Source: Tridacna crocea | Lineage: Eukaryota > Mollusca > Bivalvia > Cardiida > Cardiidae | NCBI GenBank assembly: GCA_943736015.1 | Contig: OX031059.1 | Span: 43,101,159 to 43,165,158 of the forward strand | Direction: 5' to 3' | DNA length: 64,000 nucleotides | Shown: positions 12,401 through 24,278 of the stretch, in pieces | Layout of the letters: every line of letters begins with the position of its first letter | Position numbering within the stretch: the first letter of the stretch is position 1 | The notes under the pieces: model-generated | The model's database searches: none | What the model was told of the DNA's origin: nothing | The model's input: the letters and a program-made list of their open reading frames with translations, nothing else | Translations under genes and position numbers: made by a program

Positions 12401-15400
12401 TCAATTAGAGATACCATAGAAATGTCTTATGGGGTAAAGGGTTAATATACTGTCATGGTCCTCGTGTAAGTTGAACGCTTTCCCAGACTATATGAAATTT
12501 TGACTTATTCAAATTGAAAATATTACAAGTAACAAATTAAAAGTCGCTTCAATGATGTTGTTTGTCTGTGGAAGGGTAGAAAACATTGTGGGAAAAGGAG
12601 TAACTGGTATTCGCCAGCATTTCTCTCCTGTGACCACAATACTGCAAAAGCCTTATCCCCTAGGGTTGGTAAAACTTGGGATTGTTTATTACAGGGTTAA
12701 AACATCCTAACATCAGGTAAAAGCAGTAAAAATTTAACTTATTACCACATAAAAAATTTTGACCAAATTGCAAGCATTTCCAGGCTACAAATGTAACATT
12801 GCTAAAATTAGGAATTCTGTCTTAACCCATTACCACATGAGAAAAATTTAGACTGGTTCAAATTGAAAGCATTTGCAGACGACAAAACAAAGGTGACTGA
12901 AAAATTGAAATTTGTTCTGGAAAGGGTAGAAAACACTGTGGGAAAAGGAGAAAATGCTGGTTACCAGCATTTTCTCCTTTTCCCACAGTGTTTTCAAAAG
13001 GCTTCTTATTCAGGGGCGTCAAAAGTAGGGATAGAGTGGTAATGAGTCAAATAGGGTAGGGAAATATTTAGGGATAAGGAGAAAATGCTGGTTACCAGCA
13101 TTTTCTCCTTTTCCCTAAATGTTTTCAAAAGTTGCCTCTTTCAGGGTAATAAAAAGTCAGGATTGTGTTGTAAAGGGTTAATTTCATTGACTTTATTACA
13201 GTCCTATATTGGTGGAGATCAAGATAGCCTAACCCCTAACTACTACCTAACAGGATTGCTGGCAGACTTCGTGAAAGTGTATCCCTACGCACCTAGTTTT
13301 TCTAGGAATTTCATGCAAAGAGGTAAAATTACATTTCACTTACATGGTTTCCTTGTGCAGTTTAGTTGTCATGTTTTGAGTGATTGGATTTGTCTTTGAA
13401 ATGATAGAAAACAATGTTAGGAATGGAGAAAATTGTGGTAAACAGTCTGGGCTTGTATTCACCAATAGTTCTTAAGAATGTTCTTTGTCTTATTTTTCCA
13501 CAGTTTTTTTAAATTTGACTGTAACACAACTTCTTATTGGATAAACCATTTGGGAGCCAATGAGCCAGCCAAGCTCCTTAAGAAATGGTTTTGATACATT
13601 TGCAAAAAGTAATGACCTTGGTCTGCCTGTGCAGTCTGCACAGGCTTTTGCTCAATTTTCTGCAAGTAGAAGGACCATTCTACCTCATAAGTAATGGATT
13701 TTGTGGATCAAAACTTATGTGATGACTTGGTTTGTATAATTCATCACAGAATGCATTGAATCTGTTTTTGTCAAAGCATGACTCAAATGATTTGATTTTA
13801 CTTTAGATGTGATCACAATACCCGAGCCCTCGTGTTCAGGAAGTGATCTGTATGACTACATGCTGAGACATGCCAAGTTACATGCTATGTCTGTTCTGAA
13901 GATGACCCTTCCTCAGGACTTTGAGCTGGTATGTCACATTATAAAATACATTGAATACTGGGTTATCTTTTCTGTACAAAATTGTTGACCATTATTTTCT
14001 CTTTTTTATTTTTCAACAGTTTTTTGACACAAAGTCTTACTTTCTCAAGGTATTTTGAATATCTGATTGTTGGACAAAGTCATGCATTTCATAAGATTGT
14101 TGGACAAAGTCATGCATCTCAAAGTTAATGAAGCCTGTCGATGAACTAAGGTCGTGGACCAGTAATAGAAAACAGCTAGTTCACCATAAAATTGTTCTTC
14201 AAAATTTGCTTTGATTAAAATGAGTATTATTGTACTACTCTAACTGAGCCACTTTTTCCTTTTTTTCCCTCTAAGGAATTATCATTTATAAATCTAAAAC
14301 CACTGTATTCTCATTACAAAAGGAGATAATAATTACCTCCCTTTTTTTAGAAACTAACTAAAGTATCAAAACATAATTTAAAGATGGACATCAAAGGAAT
14401 TTCTAGTAGGTTAAAAATGTGCAAAAGTATTATATTTGTATAAATCCATACTTATCAGCTACTGAAAAAATTTTATTCCATGCTGCACAAGAAGTGTTAC
14501 GTGTCTAGTACCTTAATAATTTCGAGAAGAAAACCCACTAAACATTTGTCACTTTATTTCATCAGGATATCCCCCTCTTGAAAAACCATCATCGAGCACT
14601 GATAAGCCATGAGAAAAGAGAGATCACTGGAACGGAATCAATTAAGTCCAGAAAAGGCATAGAGAATTACAAAATTGGGCTGGTTATACTACAAGACTCG
14701 CCAGTGGGGCAGGAGGTATCATCTAGTGACAAGTCTGCACTAAGTCTACAGTTTTATATTGTTCTGACAACCTCACAGATCAGTTTTCCAAGGCATTCTT
14801 TGGAAAAAGATCTTGGAAACTTCATGGCAAAAAGCAAGCATTCAGGTTTGTATTTTTCATCACAAAACCTCCATTGTTTTCAGTGCAATATGCCCTTTAT
14901 ATTTCTAATCTAACCATTATGAAACATCATTATGTTATATAATAGTTCTTATTTTAGAAAAGTGAGTAGACTTTGATTTATAGAAATAATATGATATGTG
15001 CATGTATGGTTTTGTATATTTTGACTTTTTCTTTCGAGAAATTATGTTTTGTTATTAAAAGAATTTGACATTCATTTGCTCATTAGATTAATTATATTAA
15101 TATGTAAAAAAACGTCCATTAAGCTTGCCAAGGCAATTTTCTAGACTACTTTATTAAGTTTTATCTGATGTGGCAACCTGTGTCAGAGTGCATGTTATCT
15201 GTCATTCAATGTAAATAATGGTTTTCTTTGCCTAAGTCAAAATACAAGTTTAGCTTTTTACCATACAATTTGGAGTTTCTATGACCCTTAGAAAGAAGCC
15301 TTTTTGAAAATCATGTTAGAAAAGGGCATGTGCTGGTTACCGTTATTTCTAGTGGCATCAGTTTTTGTTTGCTTATGCTTCCTTTTACAAAGTGAAAGTT

Positions 15401-18400
15401 CTGTTGTATGGTAAAGAGCTAAAGCGAAAATATATCTGCAGCTAGAATTGCTAATGGACACAAAAAGAACAAAAGTTATTTCTTCTATTATGATTCTGTC
15501 AGGCTTTGTGCAAAATATATGTGAGTACTGTGTGGCTTGTTTGGTGTGTGATCAGGCTCAGCTGATAATTTTTTTACAGAGATTTTTAACTTTTTATTAA
15601 ATGATTAATATTTGTAACCTACCAGATGTAAAAACTTTGGAAAGGCTAACATTTAACCCATTACCACACAATTCCTACTTTTGACGACCCTGAAAAAGAA
15701 GCCTTTAGAAAACACTGTTGCAAAAGGAGAAAATGCTGGTAACCAGCATTTTCCCCCTTTTTTCCACGATGTTTTTTACCTTTCACAAAACAAATTTCAA
15801 ATTTTCAGTTACTTCTATTTTGTTGTCTACAATTCCTTTCGATTTGGACAAACCTAAAATTTTGTCGTTTGGTAATGAGTTAATGCAAATGCAGAAAACA
15901 GATCAGATGTGACTGATTATTTTACCTGTTTGCAAAATTTTAGAAATTATTGAAATTATTTGACCTGTTTGCAAATTGTAGAAAATATTCTGGGGGAAAA
16001 AGGGAAAGTGCTTCTTTCCGGCAATATTTTGAAGTTATTAATCCTCTAGGTCATTTGAACCACAGGTTTGGTAAATCGTTGTACTCATTGCTAAATCTGG
16101 GTTTTCAGTCTGACTGAAAAAGCTTAACAAAAATACATATAGGAAAGATTCTTAAGGAATGGAAAATATCTTTTTATACACCTGAAGGGACATAATTGTA
16201 ATGTAATGCCCAAGGTTGTCTGCCCATCATCTGTCTGTTGGCTATTCTGCATCTCATGGACCCTAGGCTGAACTTTAAATATATTTGACACATTTGTAGC
16301 TTGATGAGACACTATCCCGAGTGGCTGTTTCTAACTCCAGGTTTGAAGCTCATGATGGCAACAAGGAATAAAGGGTCATTTGCTCTTATAATATTTGCTT
16401 CACAGTTATCTTTTGAACTGCTGGTCTTATTATGACATTTTTCACACACAGGAATATGATAAGATGATCACCTGCAAAGCAGTGGTTTCAGATACCAGGC
16501 TAAAAGTTGTATTTAACCCCTGTTTTATGTCATTCAGAGGACAGAGTGCCTGGGAAAAAAATACAGAAAATTGTTTTACTTAAGAAATTCCTATGCTTTA
16601 CTCATTTTCCTGTCATTCCCCAGGCCTATTTTAACTTATCGAAAGGGTACAGGAGGATTTACATGTTGGTATATTAGCAGTTATTGTTTACCAGACAACA
16701 AACTTTTTTATTTGTTCAAATTTAAGTCTTTACACATAATCCCTAGTTTTGATGACCCTAAGAAAAGAGCGTTTTGAAAGCATTGTAGGAAAAGGAGAAA
16801 ATGCTGGTAATCAGCATTTTCTCCTTTTTCCTCAATGTTTTCTACCTTATCAAATACAAATTCTATCACTTGAGCCATCTTTAAATTGTTGTCTGCAATT
16901 GCTTTCTATTTGGACAAGTGGTATTTTTGTCATGTGGTAAAGAGTTAAAGCATTTACAGATGACAAAAATTTGAAATGTTTTGGGAGGGGTAGAAAATGT
17001 TGTGGGTAATGATGTTGTTGTCCATGTTTTGGTCTTTATTTCCGGCAAAGGCTATAAAAGTATTGAGATACTAAGATGTGTTTGTATGTTTGAGACACCG
17101 GTTGAACATGTTTTTACAGAACTTTTTACATCTTTGCATTATACAGCTTTTAAAATAATGTAGAGAAAGGGCTACCTTGATTGCTCATTGCAATTTTTTC
17201 TTGTCAAGTTTTTTCCAGCTGATGATTCTAACAATTTGAATGTTTCCTATAGTAGCTAAGGCAGCTCAGAGCATCAGCTCTTGAGTTATTGAGCTTTTGC
17301 CATGATAAAACTAGAATATTATTTGAGTACCATTTAAATAAACAAAAACAATTCATTGCAATATCTTTAAACTATTGGATTGTTGGGTCTAAAAAAAACC
17401 GCTGTATGGTCTATTCATCAAAATATTTTTGACCCGATTGAGCCCCTTTTCTGTCTTGAAATTTCACTGAAAAGCAGAGAGACTAAGCGCCATCATGCAG
17501 TACTCTTGAGTATTTTTTTTCTGTGTTTTAGCAGCTAGATAAAATAAAGTTTCCGCAAGGGGCTGGTAAAATGATGTGTAGAATTTTGAAAAAATGTAAA
17601 GGTGGCCCTTCAGATTTTGGGACGAAAATTGTACAAAAGTGCAAAAAAAATCATCCTTGTACTCCCAAAGCCTTTTAATTTTCATTCATAAAACGCCAGT
17701 AGTCGAACACCGTCTGACAACATGAGAAATCAGAGATTTACTACAGCCCAGGTCGACACCAACGGGAAACACATTCTATTGTTAGATGATCAATTCGCTC
17801 ATTTACATACAGGAATACACAGATTAAGGTTCAAACATAGGGTCCGAAGAAGACATTATGGAAAATAATTATTACATGTTTCTTAAGTAATGAAATTTAA
17901 GCATTATGAGTCAAGTGCCAGTCACTTGGCATTCCCAAAATGCTTTATTGATTTTTGGTGCGAAATCTAAAAATATCTTAAGAGGCCTTTTAAGGGAACA
18001 TCATCAAAAAAATTTTTTTTGTAATTTTATGAATCTTAATTATTGATGATTTATATTATTTTTTCATATGAATTTCAGTGACACATATATTTTTTAATTT
18101 GGTGAGATGTAAAAATTCTAAATACCTACCTTTAAGAGCTGAATTTGAGCTTTAAGTCCTTCACACGATTTCAACATTTTAGATTTGCAAAATACAAAGC
18201 ATTTAAGATAAGTCATGTGAGGTTCCAGTGATTCAGTTTTTATATGCCCAAAGAGTTGTACTATATTATGGTCCCAGTTGTCCATCTGTCCATCAGCAAT
18301 TCCTTGTGTGCACAACTCCTCATAGAGTTTTCATTGGAAGAAGTTCAAACGTACCACAATGAATCTTCATGATGTCTAGTTGTGCATGTGACCCTTAGAA

Positions 18401-21400
18401 TTTGGATCTCTTTAAGAATCCTCCATTTTAACCCATTTCACTGACAAGCCCCCTTTGCAGTGCTTTTTTGAGGCCTTTATTCTTTAAAAGAGAGGAAAAC
18501 ATTGTTAGAAGAGGGAAACATGCTGGTTCCCAGAATGTTCGCCTTTTCCAACAAGTTTTGAAAAGGCTATGTTCTAAGGGTAGTTAAATCTAGAGGTTAT
18601 CTGGTAAGGGGATATGCTAGTGAATCATTGCAGAAAGAAAAAACAAATAATGATATGATCAATAAAATGGAAACACAAGTCGACAAATATATTCGCTGTC
18701 AAATATCTGTTCATATCATTTTGTATGCCACAAAATATGTGTTATTCTTGTTGTTGTAATTATTTGTGTGGCCTAGGACAGAAAGCCAATTGAAAATTCA
18801 GATAGACAAATAGATTTACCTAAGAATCTTGGATAGCACAGTTTTTCAATTGAATTTTTTTTTAAATTGTTGAATTGCATCTTAATAAGTACACAAATTT
18901 GAAGGTTTGCACTAAGTGATATATGTTTATTCATGTACATTTTGTTCCAGACAAAGTGATGGTTTTATCATCAAAGGAGAAGTTGAAAGATCCTATCACA
19001 GTCAGACAGCCCCCTGGTGTACTACAAACAACGACAAACTATCTAGGGTTCTCTAATAAACACCAGCCTCCTATGTATCAGCTTCTACAGAAAGAAGCTC
19101 AGATTGTTAGGTAAGGGGAAAAATTGGGTTTTCAGGGGTAGACATTCACCTTTAATCCATTACCACACAATCTCTACTTTTGAAGACCCTGAGAATGAAG
19201 CCTTTAGAATACATTGTGGGAAAAAGAGAAAATGCTGGTTCCCAGCATTTTCTCCTTTTCCTACAATGTTTTCGTCTTCACAAGCCAAGGCTGACGATCC
19301 ACCATGCTACTCTACCCTAGCCGGATTGAGCTTGATTTCGACAATCACCCGATATGCATTTTCATTGGTTGCAGCTAGCTCTAACTGCATCAAATCAAAT
19401 CGCTCATAGCATTTCACCTTTGATAAAAAGAGAACAGGGTTGCGATGAAAATAGAAGATAAACATGAATACCTTCGTGGATGTGTGAAGGATCTGTAATG
19501 ATTTTTTACCGAAGAAAACATAGACAAATAATATTTACATAAAGTTTCAATGTAACCAATCAATTATCAGGCGTTTTAGGCTATGGAATGTCAAAGTATG
19601 TTTATGGTTATTGCTTCATGTTGAATAATTGTATTTGTAAGCAGTTTGTAAAACAACATTTCATTGGCTATAGGGAATATGATTTAAAGGGAAATAATAA
19701 GCAGCATCCAATAGGGGGCATGTCGCAGGAATGTCGAAATCAGGCTCAATCGGCCAAAGTAAGATCCACATAGTGATCATAACCTTGACTCGTGAAGATG
19801 CAATTTAAATTTTCAGTCACTTTTATTTTGTTGTCTGCAAATGCTTTCGATTTGGAGAAATCTAAAATTTTGTCGTTTGGTAATGAGTAAAGGTAGTTTT
19901 CTAGATGCTACCATAGAAGTATTGCCCAACAGTCCCATGTTTTAACAACCCCTGGGGAAGGCTCTTGAAAACATTATGGAAACTGCATGTAGTTTGATAA
20001 TTTGTTTGCCAAAACTCTTTATTTGGACAATTTCACTATTCTGTGAACTAGAATGATAAAACTTTGCAGTATAACAAATTTGTTGTGTGGTCAGGTGGCT
20101 GGAAATTGGAAACATGTTAATGGCTGTGGCAAATCATATTGCCCCCAGCCCAAGACAAAACAATTTTCCAGAGCTGTGAAGAAGTTTCCAGGTCCCTTGC
20201 CAGCTGACAGTACAACTGATTTTGTGATCATGTTACCTTATTACTATAGATCCCCAATTTAGAAGACATACTAGTAAATGGATCAACTTCGACCCAGCCC
20301 CCATTCAGATTTCCTGTATTAAAAACTGCTTCATACTCAGTTTAATATGTTTTGGAAGGGATATAACTAAAAAACAAAAAATTATGCTTTCTTTTTCAAC
20401 ATCAAATCTCTGGCTACTTTCTCACATGCATCAGAGGTGAGAGGTAATAAATCATTGGAAAGAAAATTTGCTTCTTTTCTAGTTTTGAAAATTTCAGGAT
20501 CATTTGGAATAGACTTTGATTAAATTTTATAATTATACCCCTGCAAATCGAATGTTTTCGAGGGTATACTTGGATCAGCCTGTCTGTCCATGTGTGGGTC
20601 CATCTGTGTACAAAATACTAGCAATTGGCTGTTTCTGTCAAAGCTAGCGGGGGTATTAAGTCAAATTTAGTGACAGCTCTAGTTGAATCTTTTCCACATT
20701 ATCAGAGAGAAAATAAAGAACATGGCGGTTGAGTCTATGGAAAAATGTCGTAGGGACAGTCTGTGGAACAAGATGTTGATTATGATTAGTAAATCAGACG
20801 ACCAGTCAGCAGATGATAAAAGAAAAAAGAGAAGTGACACAGAAGACAGTCGTGGTGTAAGTGTTGTTTATTTGTGTGTTGGATGCCTTGACTTTCTGCT
20901 GTAAATAATACTGTTTCATGTCAATGAACCCTTCCTGACTCATCATATTTTTACTCTAAACCAGTCTGAATGCATTAGCAGGCAACAAATTGAATGTTTT
21001 TTTAAAGGATAGGAAACATTGTGAGGAAAGAATATGCTGGTAACCGCCATTTTATTCTTTTTCAACAGTGTTTTCAAGAAGCCTTCTCATTCAGGCTTGT
21101 TAGGACAAGGAATTGTGCGGTGCAGGTTTAAGTTTGAAGCAATTTTCGTAACCTACAATTGTCACTCATGATGATTTCTACTTTTAACTCTTTACTACAC
21201 AATGTGGACTTTTAACAACCCAGAGAAAGAAGCCTTTTGAAAACATTGTAGGAAAAGGAGAAAATGCTGATAATACTAAGTTCAGTTTTCAGAGCCCGCT
21301 AGCTTAGTTGGTAATGTACAGAGTTTGATGTATAGGGTAGACTGGTATTATTCCCAGCACAAATTAATTACAAGCATTGCAACAGGATCAATTCCTATCT

Positions 21401-24235
21401 CACTGCTAAACATTGTTCTGATGATGTTTATGTGGGAAAGTAGTCAATGACGAGGAAAGAGTTTTCATGTGAATCTCTTGTAAATGACAGTCCAGAAAAA
21501 CTTGGATAGGATAATACTAACTACTGCAAAAAAGCTTTAATAATATTGAAGATGGTGATAAACACACACACACCCAATAAAACAAGTTAATATCTTGGAG
21601 CTCTAGCAGTAGACTGCTTTTGAAAAGACAGAGGAAAAGGAAGTTATATTGCTAGCAGGAAGGATTTTGAAATCTTTATTAATACGGGGTAAGAAATTAA
21701 CTCTGCAAGTTATAAGTAAAGAAAACAATCTACTGGTGTAGCCCTGATGTTGTTATTGTCTGCATTTTACTTCAAACTTGAACAAGATAATTATACCGGT
21801 ATTAACCAAAAAAATGAGGAACTCATTTAACAGGGCAGTAAATGTCAAAATATTTGTACATAATTATGCCTTTTTCTTGTTTTGACTTAGAATTTTCACT
21901 GGAATTCAAGCACTTGCAGCCAAGCATTGGCACCTGCTTCGGGTGCTCTTGATTTTATCTTGCTATCAAATGTATAGATCTGTTTGCTGATTTATTCCAG
22001 TTTTAGGTTTTATTCTTTAGGGTTTATCTACATTTCTCCTTATTCCAGCCTGTGATTCGGCTGTCTTATGATGAGTTTTGTGAGCTACTTGATCGTGTAC
22101 ACAGAGTGCCTATACACGAGTTAGACAAACAACTTGTGCCATTTCAACACATGAGTATTGCCTGGTATCAGAATCTTGTACATGTTCTCAATGTCAAATA
22201 CCCAGAGACAGCAAGGGGCTGCTTCCAAAGTCAGAATAACAGTACAGAATATTATGTGAGTAGTATTATGCTCAGACATATTTAACCCTTCTGGCTTTGA
22301 ATGACCCTAAGGAAGAATGTTTATTGAAAACATTTGTGGAAAAGTATAAAACGCTGGTAACCAGCTTAATTCAGTAATTTGCTAAAGAATAGGTTTGTTC
22401 ACAGTGTTGGAGTGTTTTGATGTAGAAATAAGGTATGAAATGGAATTTGAGATTTTTTTGGCAGTGGAAATGGATAGTCACAGATAAATCATGGTTGCCA
22501 GATTTTATCAAAATAGCAATGTTCTGTAATGTAACCCTCTACCAAGTGCTGAAATTTTGGACTAATTATCCCCCAACCTCACACACATACACACAACGAA
22601 GTGGAGGGGGGTATGCTGGTATCACCATAGCTGTCTGTCTGTCCATGGACTCAGATTTGCTTGGCGAAATATTTTTTAACTTAGTGAACTCAAATTTACA
22701 CATAATGTTCCTATATATATTGAGTTGTACATGTGCAATTTCCATGATCCTGCTGTGATTTGTTTTAGAATTATCTCCCCTTGAACTCTTTTCAAGTCTT
22801 ACTTTTGTACTTAGCCATTCTGTGTTCTGAGACAAAGATCTGTTTTCTGACAAGGAGCTGGTCGGGGATATGATCATGTTTAGTGATAGCTCTAGTTCAA
22901 ATTGAAAGTACTGGTATTAGCAGATGACATACTGTGTGTAGCTTAATTCATTACCAAACAACAAAATTTTAGGTTTGTCCGAATCGAAAGCAGACGACAA
23001 ATAAAAGTGACTGAAAATTTGAAATTTGTTTTGTAAAGGGTAGAAAACATTGTGGGGAAAGGAGAAAATGCTGGTTACCAGCATTTTCTCCTTTTCCCCA
23101 CAATGTTTTCAAAAGGCTTCTACCTCAGGGTTATCAAAAGTCGTCATTGTGTGATAATGGGTTAAATAATGTTACTTGTTCATGAAAGTGAAGGAAACAT
23201 GGTGGTAAATGAAGATAATGCTGGTCACCAGCATTATCTCCTTTTCCCACAAGGTTTTCAAAAAAAGATAATTTTTTTTTTCATTTTCTCAGGCTTGCTT
23301 AAACTTGGGATTCTATGGTAAAAAGTTCGAGTTTTAATCTGGTTTTTAGCCTTCTCTGCAATTAAATAAAGATAGAAAAAATATTAATTTTATATTTCTG
23401 AACATCCATTCCAGGTGATTCTTAACCCAAAGGCTTTAGACTTGTTTATGTTACTCTCACTGGACACTAGTGGAGGCAAGGCTGTAAGTAACTTTAGTCA
23501 GCAAGAGTAAGGTGAAGAAACTAGACTTATTGTCCAAAAAGGATGTATTATGTTATGCCCCTAGTGGCCTATCTGCCAATCTCATAGCAAATTCTTATCA
23601 GCTCTGTATTGCCTAAACTGTTACCAGATGAAAAATTTTAGCCTTGTCCAAATTGAGAGCATTTGCAGACAACAATTTCAGTGTGGCTCTTTTCTTTGAT
23701 AGATAGAAAAAGAATGACAGACAACTCGCCCCAAAGACAACTAGCCCCAAGACAACTTGCCCCACAAAAAACTCGCCCCAAGACAACTCGTCCCAAATTT
23801 AGACGACAACTCGCCCCAAATTAAGGGACAACTCGCCCCACGTCGAAGACAAGTCGCCTCAAGTTTATAAAAACTCAGACTAACTCACAGATTTCGAAGA
23901 ATTGAGCCCAATTTAAAAACAAAGTGATCGATTGATTGATGAATTGATGGGCAGATTGATTGATTGATTGATGACAAAATGAATGTGCCTCAAAAACTGA
24001 AACTTTATTTGGAAAGGTTAGGAAACCTATTAGGAAAAGGAGAACAGCGTGATATTATTCAATGTTGTTATTAAATTTGAACGTCTTGGAAATTCTACAG
24101 ACCGGGTTGAAATTTGAGTAAATTTATCAAAACCATTATTAGTTCCTTCTAACTGATGTACGATTAAAAAAAAAAAACAATCTCTGCAATTAACTTATTA
24201 CTGATAGAAAGGCACTCCCCTTTTTCCTCTCTCTG

Positions 24236-24278
<43 letters not shown>

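Noticed and set aside
14578-14913. 111-aa ORF read through its 3' end
   Set aside because: Residues after 14845 are intronic; the donor GTTTGT and phase match place the exon end there.
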